This document shows, one piece after another, positions 1 to 8,728 of a stretch of DNA of 64,000 nucleotides. The stretch's first letter is position 1, and every line of letters starts with the position of its first letter. The stretch lies in the NCBI GenBank assembly GCA_046565505.1, contig JBKHYJ010000096.1:33077-97076 (forward strand), read 5' to 3'. The notes under the pieces are model-generated. The model was not told the DNA's origin. It did not search any database and saw nothing but the letters and a program-made list of their open reading frames with translations. This DNA is from JBKHYJ01 sp046565505 (lineage in GTDB: Bacteria > Acidobacteriota > Blastocatellia > UBA7656). The position numbers and the translations under genes were made by a program.

Positions 1-2
1 GC

Positions 3-2054
3 TTGACCACCGACGTTATTAAAAGTGCCGACTTGCAGTTGCGGCAATACAGGACGCTGCTGGACCTGGCGAAAGCCATCGGCTCACATCATAATCTGGC
101 CGACCTGTTCCACGACCTGGCCGGTTATCTGCACAACCTGTTTGAGTTTCATAATCTCAGCCTCTTGCTACATGACGGGTCAGGCCAGGTTATGCGGCTG
201 CACGTTCTGGAGACCAGCGAGCCAATGATGCGCCATCTGCCAACGGAAATCCCGATTGATGGCTCGGCCGTCGGCTGGGTGTGGCAGAACCAGCAGCCCT
301 TCGTCACAGACGACGTGGATCAGGAGACGCGATTCCCCAGCACCGCGATTCTGCGCGATTTCCCTGTCAAATCAGTCTGTATACTCCCGCTGACGACGGT
401 CCACCAGCGGCTCGGCGTGTTAGGGATGGCGAGCGACAAGGTAGGCGCGTATGACCGCCTTGACCTGGAGTTCGCGCAACTGGCAGCTGCGCAGATAGCG
501 GTCGCCGTGGAGGCGCAGTTTTACCAAAGCCAGTTGGCGCGTGAGCGTGACCGTTCCGGGCTACTGCTAGAGATCAACAACGTGCTGGTTTCAAACCTTA
601 ATCTCCGAGAGCTTCTGGCGGCGATCTCCGCCTGCCTGCGGCGGGCGATACCTCATGATGTCGCGGGCATTTCTCTCTATGACGCGGCGAGCAATAAGCT
701 TCGAGTCTCGGCACTGGAGTCCGTAACAGATGAGGACCTTTTTATAGAGGGCGAATCCATCCCGATAGAGGGGACCGCTGCGGGCCTTGCTATTACCACG
801 CGGCGGCCGGTGATGAGCGGCGCGGGGGACCTGGAAAGGCTTCCGCCGTTGAAACGATTCGCCGACGCCGGGGTGAAATCGGGCTGTAGCATCCCGCTCA
901 TCTCCCGCGACCATGTGCTAGGCGTGCTCGGCGTCCTGAGCTTTCGCGAAGACGCGTTTGACGAACAGGACGTGGAACTTCTGGCGCAGGTCGCCAAGCA
1001 GGTCGCCATCGCGGTGGAAAATGCCCTCGCCTTCCGCGAGATTGACGCGCTCAAGAATAGACTGGAAGAAGAAAAGCTGTACCTCGAAGAAGAGATTCAG
1101 ACCGCGTACAATTTCGAGGAGATCATCGGGCACAGCCGGGCGCTGCGCCGCGTTTTGCAGGAGGTGGAGACAGTAGCAGAGACTGACTCGACCGTCTTGA
1201 TCTATGGGGAGACGGGGACGGGCAAAGAGCTGCTCGCCCGCGCCATCCACAATCTCAGCCCCCGCCGCGCGCGCACACTGGTGAAGGTCAATTGCGCGGC
1301 GATCCCCACAGGGTTACTGGAGTCCGAATTATTTGGGCACGAGAGGGGGGCTTTTACCGGCGCGATAGAACGACGCATAGGCCGATTCGAGCTTGCTCAC
1401 CAGGGTACGATCTTTCTCGACGAAGTAGGCGAGGTCCCTCTCGAGTTACAGACGAAACTGCTGCGCGTCCTACAGGAGCGCGAATTCGAGCGGCTGGGCA
1501 GCTCGCGAACTATTCGCGTAGACGTGCGCGTGGTCGCCGCCACTAATAGCGACCTGGGGAAGATGGTTGCCGAGAAGAAGTTTCGCAGCGATCTGTATTA
1601 CCGCGTGAATGTCTTCCCGATAACGCTGCCCCCGCTTCGCGAGCGGCCCGAAGACATCCCCCTGCTCGTGCATTTCTTCGCGCACAAGTTCGCGCGGCAG
1701 ATGAGAAAGCAGATAGAAAGAATTCCTAAAGAGGCCATGACGGCGCTGACCAGCTATAGCTGGCCGGGCAACATACGAGAACTGCAAAACCTGATCGAGC
1801 GTGCTGTCATACTGTCGCGCGGCCCTACCCTTGAAGTCCCGCTCCCCGAGTTGAAGCAGTCGCCGGAAATTGTTGCAGGCCGAGCCGAGGCCCTGGCCCT
1901 TGAGACCGTAGAGCGCGAGCACATCCTGCGTGTACTGCGCGAATCGAACTGGGTGATCGGCGGCCCGGCAGGAGCCGCCGCGCGGCTCGGGATGCCGCGA
2001 ACAACTCTCAACAACAAAATGCGCAAGCTCCGCATTTCCCGCCCCCGCCCATGA
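3..2054 (+). CDS. GAF-GAF sigma-54-dependent transcriptional activator (start may lie outside window)
   Basis: Bacterial enhancer-binding protein that would remodel sigma-54 RNA polymerase in the cytoplasm. Domains in order: GAF 1 (about residues 17-172), GAF 2 (about 185-345), short coiled coil, AAA+ domain (from about 371) with Walker A GETGTGKE near 401, the sigma-54-contacting GAFTGA loop near 448 and Walker B FLDEVGE near 470, then a Fis-type HTH at the C-terminus (LGMPRTTLNNKM). There is no receiver domain, so control is probably by a small ligand or protein bound to the GAF domains. The reading frame opens with TTG two bases from the window edge, so the true start may lie upstream. A candidate -24/-12 promoter follows directly, suggesting that it drives the neighbouring STAS/efflux genes; this link is inference. 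Confidence 0.93.
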   Translation: MTTDVIKSADLQLRQYRTLLDLAKAIGSHHNLADLFHDLAGYLHNLFEFHNLSLLLHDGSGQVMRLHVLETSEPMMRHLPTEIPIDGSAVGWVWQNQQPFVTDDVDQETRFPSTAILRDFPVKSVCILPLTTVHQRLGVLGMASDKVGAYDRLDLEFAQLAAAQIAVAVEAQFYQSQLARERDRSGLLLEINNVLVSNLNLRELLAAISACLRRAIPHDVAGISLYDAASNKLRVSALESVTDEDLFIEGESIPIEGTAAGLAITTRRPVMSGAGDLERLPPLKRFADAGVKSGCSIPLISRDHVLGVLGVLSFREDAFDEQDVELLAQVAKQVAIAVENALAFREIDALKNRLEEEKLYLEEEIQTAYNFEEIIGHSRALRRVLQEVETVAETDSTVLIYGETGTGKELLARAIHNLSPRRARTLVKVNCAAIPTGLLESELFGHERGAFTGAIERRIGRFELAHQGTIFLDEVGEVPLELQTKLLRVLQEREFERLGSSRTIRVDVRVVAATNSDLGKMVAEKKFRSDLYYRVNVFPITLPPLRERPEDIPLLVHFFAHKFARQMRKQIERIPKEAMTALTSYSWPGNIRELQNLIERAVILSRGPTLEVPLPELKQSPEIVAGRAEALALETVEREHILRVLRESNWVIGGPAGAAARLGMPRTTLNNKMRKLRISRPRP

Positions 2055-2068
2055 CCGTAGTTGGGCGA

Positions 2069-2086
2069 CTGACCCTATGCGGTCAG
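2069..2086. promoter_or_regulatory. Palindrome CTGACC-N6-GGTCAG, candidate activator binding site
   Basis: Perfect 6-bp inverted repeat (CTGACC, six bases, GGTCAG) 15 bp after the activator stop codon and about 100 bp upstream of the candidate -24 element. Position and symmetry fit an upstream activating sequence for a Fis-type HTH dimer. A weak terminator hairpin is the alternative, but no T-tract follows. Confidence 0.35.
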
Positions 2087-2181
2087 GTCTGCCGGTCTAC
2101 TCCTGACGGGCGACGTATATAAAGTCCTCCATATTCAGCGTCGCCGCGCCAATTTATTATGACGCCGAAAGCCCGGCCGGC

Positions 2182-2200
2182 GTGGCAAGGCTATTGCCAC
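2182..2200 (+). promoter_or_regulatory. Candidate sigma-54 (-24/-12) promoter
   Basis: TGGCA at 2183-2187 and TTGCC at 2194-2198 put the invariant GG (2184-2185) and GC (2196-2197) exactly 12 bp apart, as sigma-54 promoters require. Transcription would begin near 2209, about 38 bp before the STAS start codon. The same bases also form a 7-bp inverted repeat (GTGGCAA, five bases, TTGCCAC), so an operator or hairpin is an alternative reading. Confidence 0.55.
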
Positions 2201-2246
2201 TTATGGGCGAGTCCAGCACTAATAATTAGAAGAGGTATTAGGAGCG

Positions 2247-2540
2247 ATGCTAAGAATTGAAACTCACCACGCGCCCGAGTTAACAAGTTTCACGGTCGAA
2301 GGGAAGCTCATGGGCGCCTGGGTAAGCGAGCTCGAAAGATGCTGGCGGACAGTGACCTCTGCCGGGCCGTCTAAATCCATACTGGTAAATCTGGCCGCGG
2401 TGGCTTTCATTGATTCAGAAGGGAGAGACCTCTTGGCGCGCATGCACCGGCAGGGCGCCAGGCTTGTGCCTAGCGGGTGCCTGATGAAAGCGATTGTCGA
2501 GGAAATCGAAGCCGCGGCGGGCACAGAAAAGCCTCTCTGA
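2247..2540 (+). CDS. STAS-domain protein (anti-sigma-factor-antagonist-like)
   Basis: 97-residue single-domain protein with the STAS pattern: an N-terminal strand pair, then a hydrophobic strand ending in FIDSEG (D56-S57-E58-G59), which corresponds to the phosphorylatable serine loop of SpoIIAA-type antagonists, followed by an amphipathic helix. STAS antagonists bind anti-sigma kinases, but no such kinase is nearby, so the partner is unknown. The start is supported by AGGAG close to the ATG and AGAGG further up. It is the first gene after the candidate sigma-54 promoter and precedes the efflux genes in the same direction; a common transcript is plausible. Confidence 0.75.
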   Translation: MLRIETHHAPELTSFTVEGKLMGAWVSELERCWRTVTSAGPSKSILVNLAAVAFIDSEGRDLLARMHRQGARLVPSGCLMKAIVEEIEAAAGTEKPL

Positions 2541-2643
2541 CGAGTTGAATTATTTCGCTCCGCTTCAAGAGTCGTCTTATCGTCACTTCATTCGCGACAG
2601 CCTCTTCTGAAGTCCGGCAGGTATGAGGAATAGAGGAATAATT

Positions 2644-3963
2644 ATGACCGCAGATTCCGAGAAGGGCCTGATGGCAGGGCCCTGCCTTTCGATTTTGGCC
2701 ACGGAGTTGATGACAAAGCTGACAGAAGTGGCGGCGATCTTTCTTGCCGCCGCCTCCCTGTTTATGGCCGATGGGTGCTCGAAGGTGAAAGGGAATCAAC
2801 AGCCAGTGAGCCCGCCCGATGTCGAAGTAGTGCAGGTCGAGCAAAGAGATGTCAGCCTTTACAGCGAATGGATCGGGACCCTGGACGGAATGGTGAACGC
2901 AGAAATTAAATCTCAGATGTCCGGCTACCTGATCGGCAAGCATTACGAGGAAGGGTCTTTTGTAAGGAAGGGGCAGTTGTTGTTTGATATTGATCCAAAG
3001 CCGTTTCAGGCGGCCCTCGATCAGGCCAAAGGCGACCTCGCGAAAGCCGAGGGGCAGCTCGCACAGGCCAGCGGGCAACTGGCGCAGGCCGGCGCGCAGC
3101 TTTTGACGGCTGAGGCCAATCAAGGTAAGACACAGCAGGACGTGGACCGCTACACCTCGCTCGTCGAGAGAGGGGTCGTCACCAGACAGGTATTCGATAA
3201 TGCGGTCCAGGCCAACCTCGCCGCCCAAGCACAGGTCAAGGTGGCGAGCGCGGGGGTCCAGACCGCGAAGGCTGCCATCGTGTCGGCCAAGGCTACGGTC
3301 GATGCGTCGAAATCCGCGGTGGACAGGGCGAAACTCAATCTAGACTTTACGAGAATAACCTCTCCAATCGATGGCATAGCGGGCATCGCCAAGGCGCAGG
3401 TCGGTAACCTGGTGGGGCCTGCAGGCGACGCCTTGACCACCGTTTCCACGGTCGATCCCATCAAAGTCTATTTCACGCTCAGCGAGCAGGAGTATCTCAA
3501 CAATACGAGGCGCGGCCTTGCCCCAAGTCTCGAGCTGGAGATGGTCCTCGCCGATGGGACGATTTACCCTCATAAAGGAAAGTTCTTCGTCGCGGACCGC
3601 GAGGTGGACGCGAAGACCGGCACGATACGGCTGGCCGGGGTCTTCGCGAACCCCGGCAACCTGCTCCGCCCTGGCCAGTACGCCCGGGTGCGCGCCGTGA
3701 CGAGCAGGCAGGTGAGCGCCTTGATGATCCCGCAGCGCGCGGTCACCGAGCTGCAAGGCAGCTACCAGGTGGCCGTCGTGGGCGGCGATAATAGGGTCGA
3801 GACCCGCCCCGTCAAACTCGGCGAGCGCGAAGGCACTATGGTAATCATTAATGAGGGGTTGAAAGCGGGCGAGAGCGTAATTGCCGAGGGCGCGCAGAAA
3901 GTAAAAGCCGGCTCGGCGGTGAACCCTAAGCCGTTCGCGGGCGTCTCCACCGCGGCGCAGTAG
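2644..3963 (+). CDS. RND efflux periplasmic adaptor (membrane fusion protein, AcrA/MexE-like)
   Basis: Periplasmic adaptor linking an RND permease to an outer-membrane channel. Visible features are a hydrophobic N-terminal segment ending near a cysteine (possible lipoprotein, lipobox imperfect), the lipoyl half-motif around SQMSGYLIGKHYEEG, a long alpha-hairpin made of A/Q/L/G repeats, the second lipoyl half (INLDFTRITSPIDGIAG-like), and a beta-barrel plus membrane-proximal domain. Start is uncertain: ATG 2644 has GAGGA six bases upstream, ATG 2710 has GGAG three bases upstream and gives a more typical signal peptide, and ATG 2623 is also open. The permease gene follows after 84 bp. No TolC-type gene is in the window, so the outer-membrane partner must be encoded elsewhere. 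Confidence 0.93.
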   Translation: MTADSEKGLMAGPCLSILATELMTKLTEVAAIFLAAASLFMADGCSKVKGNQQPVSPPDVEVVQVEQRDVSLYSEWIGTLDGMVNAEIKSQMSGYLIGKHYEEGSFVRKGQLLFDIDPKPFQAALDQAKGDLAKAEGQLAQASGQLAQAGAQLLTAEANQGKTQQDVDRYTSLVERGVVTRQVFDNAVQANLAAQAQVKVASAGVQTAKAAIVSAKATVDASKSAVDRAKLNLDFTRITSPIDGIAGIAKAQVGNLVGPAGDALTTVSTVDPIKVYFTLSEQEYLNNTRRGLAPSLELEMVLADGTIYPHKGKFFVADREVDAKTGTIRLAGVFANPGNLLRPGQYARVRAVTSRQVSALMIPQRAVTELQGSYQVAVVGGDNRVETRPVKLGEREGTMVIINEGLKAGESVIAEGAQKVKAGSAVNPKPFAGVSTAAQ

Positions 3964-4047
3964 TGCGGTCGGATTCTGCCGGCGGATGGCCGCCGGCCAC
4001 CTGCCGAAGGTCATGTGCTTGACCGTTTGCCTTATAAGGACTGATTC

Positions 4048-7000
4048 ATGATTTCAAAGTTCTTCATCAACCGCCCCATCGTGGCGATGGTCATATCTAT
4101 TGTCACGGTGCTGGCCGGCCTGGTCGCCATGCGCGGCCTGCCGCTGGCGCAGTTCCCCCAAATCATTCCGCCGCAGATCATCGTCCAGACAACCTACACC
4201 GGGGCCGACGCGGTGACGATCGAGCAGTCCGTGGCCACGCCAATGGAGCAGCAGATGAACGGGGTGGACGACATGCTCTACATGCAGTCCACTAACGCCA
4301 ACGACGGCACGCTGCAATTGACCGTAACGTTCGACGTTGAATCCGACGTGAATACGGACCAGGTGAACGTGCAGAATCGGGTGGCGCAGGCGCAGCCGAA
4401 CCTCCCCGCCGATGTTAATCAGTTCGGCGTGGCGATGCGCAAATCCACAGGGTTCCCGATGCTCATCATCGCGCTTTTTTCGCCGAATAAGACCTACGAC
4501 TCGCTCTTCCTGGCAAACTACGCAAACATCAACATCACGGATGCACTTTACCGCGTCCCGGGCGTCGGCGAGGTCAGGATGTTCGGGGGGAGCGAATACG
4601 CGATGCGCATATGGGTGAAGCCTGACGTTTTAGCCAAGCTCGGGCTTACCGTGCCTGACCTCGCGCGAGCGGTCCAGCAACAGAGCGCCGTGAACCCCGC
4701 GGGCAAAGTCGGCGCGGAGCCGGCGCCATCGGGAAAAGAGATGACCTACACCGTCCGCGCCCAGGGCCGGCTCCAGACGGCGGAGGAATTCGGGCAGGTC
4801 GTCGTCCGCTCTAGTCCTGATGGCTCAGTCGTCCGAATGAAGGATGTTGCGAGGATAGAGCTAGGGGCCCTCAATTACCAGCAGATAGGGCGAGTCAACG
4901 GCCAGCCCGGCTGTATCCTCGCGGTCTTTCAAACCCCCGGGTCGAACGCCCTGGCAGTCGCCGACGGGGTCAAGAAGATGGCGAAGGAGTTGAAGGACCG
5001 ATTCCCCGAGGACCTGGACTATAAGATAACGCTCGATACGACGCTGCCGGTGACGGAGGGGATCAAAGAAATCATCAAGACGCTCGTGGAGGCAATGATC
5101 CTGGTCATCCTCGTCGTATTCCTCTTCCTTCAGAACTGGCGGGCCACGTTAATTCCTATGATCGCCGTTCCGGTGTCGCTGATCGGGACCTTCGCGGCCT
5201 TCCCTCTACTGGGTTTCTCGATCAACACGCTGTCTCTTTTCGGGCTGGTGCTCGCCATCGGCCTAGTCGTCGATGACGCAATCGTAGTCGTCGAGGCGGT
5301 CGAGCATCACATCGAAGAGGGGATGTCGCCGCGCGACGCGACGCTGCGAGCGATGAGGGAAGTCTCGGGCCCTGTCATCGGCATCGCGCTCATCCTCTCT
5401 TCGGTCTTCATACCTGTCGCTTTTATGAGCGGAATTCAGGGCCGCTTAAACAAGCAGTTCGCCGTCACGATCGCGATCTCGGTCCTGATCTCTGCCTTTA
5501 ATGCGCTGACGCTGTCGCCGGCACTCGCCGCCCTCCTGCTCAGGCACAGAAAAGAATCGCGCGGGATCCTTGCGCGGTTCTTCGGCGCATTTAATCGCGG
5601 GTTCGCCAGGGTGACGCGGGGCTACGTCAACTGGAGCCATTTCTTGATCCGAAAAGCAGTCGTGGGCATGCTGATTCTCTTCGGGTTTTTCGTTGTCGAT
5701 GCGGCGCTCGGCAAATCGCTGGCGACGAGCTTCCTCCCGGAAGAGGACTATGGTTACCTGTTGCTGAACGTCCAGCTTCCTTCGGCGGCCTCACTTGAGC
5801 GGACCGACCAGGTGTGCCGAAAAATCGAGGGGATTCTCGCCAGGACCGAAGGCGTCGCGAACTTCAATACGGTCGCCGGGTTCAGCCTGCTGACGCGCGT
5901 CTCGGCTAGCTACAACGGATTTTTCTTCGTGGCGCTTAAGCCCTGGGACGAGCGTGATTCGGGGCGGCTCGAAGCGCGCGGAATCCTTAACACGCTCAAC
6001 GTAGACTTGGGTAGGGAGGTGCCGGAGGCGACGGCCTTCGCCTTCATGCCGCCATCAATCCCGGGGCTCGGCAGCGCGGGCGGGTTCTCGTTCTGGTTGC
6101 AGGACAGAAGCGGCGGGTCAGTCGAGTTTCTCGACCAGAATTTGCAGAAGTTTCTAGACGCATGCCGCAAGCGCCCGGAACTGACCGGCGTAACGTCCGC
6201 GTTCAACGCTTCGGTCCCGCAGATTTACGCCGACGTAGACCGCGATAAAGTGTTAAAACAGGGCGTCGCCGTGGGCGACATTTACCAGACAATGCAGGCG
6301 TACCTCGGGGGTCTATATCTAAACCAGTTCAACAGGTTCGGCCGGCAGTGGAAGGTATTCCTCCAGGCGGAAGGTGAAGACCGGCTCAGCGAGAAGGACA
6401 TCGGACCGTTTTACGTTCGGAACAACGAGCAGATGATGGTCCCCCTCTCATCACTTGTGACCACGCGGCGCATAAGCGGCCCCGAATACACGAACCGATT
6501 CAACCTGTTTCGCTCGGCGCAAGTCATAGGGAGTGCCGCACCCGGCTACAGTTCAGGCCAGGCGCTTGAGGCGCTTGAGCAGGTTGCTAAGGAGACGCTG
6601 CCGCGCGAGATAGGATATGATTTTGCTGACCTCTCATACCAAGAGAAGCAGACATCAGGCGCGGGCGGTACGGTTTTCGCGCTCTCGCTCGTATTCGTCT
6701 TCCTGATCCTTGCGGCCCTATACGAGAGTTGGTCGCTTCCCTTCTCGGTCCTGCTTTCGGTGCCTGTCGCAATCTTTGGGGCATTCGCGGGACTGCTGCT
6801 ACGTGGTTATGACCTTGACGTGTACGCCCAGATAGGATTGATCGTGCTTATCGGGCTCGCGGCAAAGAACGCGATATTAATAGTCGAATTCGCGAAGGCT
6901 GAGTTCGAGAAGGGGCTCGACCTGGTGAATGCCGCCCTTGAAGGGGCTCGGCTGCGGCTGAGGCCGATCCTGATGACGTCCTTCGCCTTCATATTCGGCT

Positions 7001-7212
7001 GCGTTCCCCTATGGATTGCGTCGGGGTCGGGGGCATCCTCGCGGAGGATACTCGGAACCGTTGTCATAGTCGGCATGCTTGCCGCGACGGTAATTGCCAT
7101 CTTCTTCATCCCTGTGACGTTTTACGTGGTAGAGAACCTCATTGGCAAAGGCAGGAAACGCCCCTCCGAAGCCATCGGAGAGGAAGCACTCGCGCCCTCT
7201 ACGGGACATTGA
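4048..7212 (+). CDS. RND multidrug efflux permease, HAE-1 family (AcrB/MexB-like)
   Basis: Inner-membrane proton/drug antiporter, 1054 residues, which is full length for the family. It begins MISKFFINRPIVAMV, typical for HAE-1 pumps. The proton-relay residues are intact: the Asp pair in TM4 (GLVVDDAIVVVE, about residue 408) and the Lys in TM10 (GLAAKNAILIVE, about residue 938). Two large periplasmic loops and twelve membrane segments can be traced. AAGGA precedes the ATG. It forms a two-gene pump with the adaptor upstream. Substrate cannot be told from sequence. The gene ends just before an AT-rich island, which may have separated it from later genes of its operon. Confidence 0.95.
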   Translation: MISKFFINRPIVAMVISIVTVLAGLVAMRGLPLAQFPQIIPPQIIVQTTYTGADAVTIEQSVATPMEQQMNGVDDMLYMQSTNANDGTLQLTVTFDVESDVNTDQVNVQNRVAQAQPNLPADVNQFGVAMRKSTGFPMLIIALFSPNKTYDSLFLANYANINITDALYRVPGVGEVRMFGGSEYAMRIWVKPDVLAKLGLTVPDLARAVQQQSAVNPAGKVGAEPAPSGKEMTYTVRAQGRLQTAEEFGQVVVRSSPDGSVVRMKDVARIELGALNYQQIGRVNGQPGCILAVFQTPGSNALAVADGVKKMAKELKDRFPEDLDYKITLDTTLPVTEGIKEIIKTLVEAMILVILVVFLFLQNWRATLIPMIAVPVSLIGTFAAFPLLGFSINTLSLFGLVLAIGLVVDDAIVVVEAVEHHIEEGMSPRDATLRAMREVSGPVIGIALILSSVFIPVAFMSGIQGRLNKQFAVTIAISVLISAFNALTLSPALAALLLRHRKESRGILARFFGAFNRGFARVTRGYVNWSHFLIRKAVVGMLILFGFFVVDAALGKSLATSFLPEEDYGYLLLNVQLPSAASLERTDQVCRKIEGILARTEGVANFNTVAGFSLLTRVSASYNGFFFVALKPWDERDSGRLEARGILNTLNVDLGREVPEATAFAFMPPSIPGLGSAGGFSFWLQDRSGGSVEFLDQNLQKFLDACRKRPELTGVTSAFNASVPQIYADVDRDKVLKQGVAVGDIYQTMQAYLGGLYLNQFNRFGRQWKVFLQAEGEDRLSEKDIGPFYVRNNEQMMVPLSSLVTTRRISGPEYTNRFNLFRSAQVIGSAAPGYSSGQALEALEQVAKETLPREIGYDFADLSYQEKQTSGAGGTVFALSLVFVFLILAALYESWSLPFSVLLSVPVAIFGAFAGLLLRGYDLDVYAQIGLIVLIGLAAKNAILIVEFAKAEFEKGLDLVNAALEGARLRLRPILMTSFAFIFGCVPLWIASGSGASSRRILGTVVIVGMLAATVIAIFFIPVTFYVVENLIGKGRKRPSEAIGEEALAPSTGH

Positions 7213-7873
7213 GGGGTAAGCAGGTCGGTGGTAGTTACAAAATATTTTGATGAAATAATGAAAAATCGTAGCTCTCGGGCTGACTTACTAAGCCTCGCAC
7301 GACGATTTCCTGGCACTCGGCTTGAGGAGTTACGCTTCCGCGGTTGGGCGCACGAATCACCCCTTTGTGCACTCTATCATCCTTTTACATCGATTTCGCT
7401 GTTACTATCAATAATACCGTTATTGTTTATGGCACACTCGATTCATGTCACACTAACTGTGATTGTCTGTATTACCCTATAATAGTTGGCAATTCTTTGA
7501 CGACCCTTCCTTGGGCCGCGCTTTGGCCACAATGAGATTTCGTGAAACTGTAAAGTTAAAGTCATTCTTACTTATGGACTGGCCAGTCTATTGATTATCA
7601 TAGTGCAGATTAGGTGAGAGCATATTCACTGTCCTTCTAAAATCTGTACCTTGAGCTTTCCGCAGTTAGAAGGTGCTTGTCAGCTTTTGGTTTCAACTGT
7701 CCGTATGGCCTGAATTAACAAGTTAGAGAGATTTCCTTTCTTGATAGAAACATCTCCAGGCCCTTCCTAAATGTTCTCTGAAACTTAGAATAAGTAGAAA
7801 AAGAGAGCTAAATATGCCCCCCCCTATTAGAATTTCATTGTAATCCTGACAAACTTATGATACATGGCACACT
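7213..7873. other. AT-rich non-coding left flank of the ExeA/initiator island
   Basis: About 660 bp with no convincing gene, visibly poorer in G and C than the neighbouring pump gene. It holds a perfect 12-bp palindrome GACTGGCCAGTC (7577-7588), a run of eight C at about 7817-7824, and two copies of ATGGCACACT (7429-7438 and 7864-7873), the latter abutting the ATPase start codon. No clear Shine-Dalgarno sequence precedes that start. Probably promoter and boundary DNA of an acquired module. Confidence 0.6.
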
Positions 7874-8728
7874 ATGATTCCAGAGAGTGTCTTTTCAATC
7901 TCGCCAAATCCTAGATTTTTCTACATAACGCCATCTGTTCAGGCGGCGATAGCAAAGACTAAGTACGTCATTCGCGCATGTCAGGGACTTACTACTATAA
8001 TTGGTGACGTTGGCCTGGGTAAAACTTCATTATTGCGGCTGCTTTACAACGAGTATGCAGATGATGAAAGCCACGTCGTAGCTTTCATGGTTAATCCGAA
8101 ACAAACCTCGGAAACGGCTTTTCTCAAGGCGATTTGTACAGAATTCGGAGTCTCAACCCGCCGAAGTCAGCGAGAAACCGAATATGAACTCCGCGCCTTT
8201 CTAGTCGACCAATTCCGCATCGGCAAGAACGTAGCCCTGTTTATAGATGAAGCACAGCAGTTGCGCGGCCCTATGTTTGAACAGATCCGGCAGATCCTTA
8301 ACTTCGAGACTGACTCAACAAAGCTGCTCTCGATAGTTATGGCCGGTCAGGTAGAGCTTAGATATAAGCTTGCCGATAAGAGCAAAAGGGCTCTCGTGAG
8401 CCGCATAGCGGTTTCCTCGACGCTAGATGCGCTGACGATTGAAGAAACTGCCGGGATGATCGATTTCCGTTGTCACGTCGCCGGCGTCCAAAATCCCTTT
8501 GAGGCGGGTGCTGTTGCCGCTATCTATAAATTTTCTAGAGGCGTCCCTCGCGAAGCAATCAAGCTGTGCGCTATGTCAGTCCAGTACGCGACACTTAACA
8601 ACCTGCAATCAATTCCAGCAGACCTTGTAGAGCTCGCTTCGCTAGATATCGTCCGCCCCTCTGAGGAAGAAGAACAAATCGTGGCATCCCAAAAAGGCAC
8701 GGTGAGAAGCGTTCGTGAGGCTGTATGA
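7874..8728 (+). CDS. ExeA/TniB-family AAA+ ATPase
   Basis: 284-residue AAA+ ATPase. The start resembles ExeA/TnsC-type proteins (SPNPRFFYITPSVQAAI), followed by Walker A GDVGLGKTS (about residue 55), Walker B FIDEAQQL (about 122), a sensor segment with SR (LVSRIAVSS), and the C-terminal helical lid GVPREAIKLCAMSV typical of the family. Relatives load or remodel DNA-bound complexes: target selection in Tn7/Tn5053-type transposition, secretion (ExeA) or helicase loading. There is no transposase, TniQ or secretion gene nearby. Its stop overlaps the next start as ATGA, so the two products are probably made together. Base composition is lower in GC than the flanking genes, which suggests transfer. 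Exact role unknown. Confidence 0.85.
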   Translation: MIPESVFSISPNPRFFYITPSVQAAIAKTKYVIRACQGLTTIIGDVGLGKTSLLRLLYNEYADDESHVVAFMVNPKQTSETAFLKAICTEFGVSTRRSQRETEYELRAFLVDQFRIGKNVALFIDEAQQLRGPMFEQIRQILNFETDSTKLLSIVMAGQVELRYKLADKSKRALVSRIAVSSTLDALTIEETAGMIDFRCHVAGVQNPFEAGAVAAIYKFSRGVPREAIKLCAMSVQYATLNNLQSIPADLVELASLDIVRPSEEEEQIVASQKGTVRSVREAV

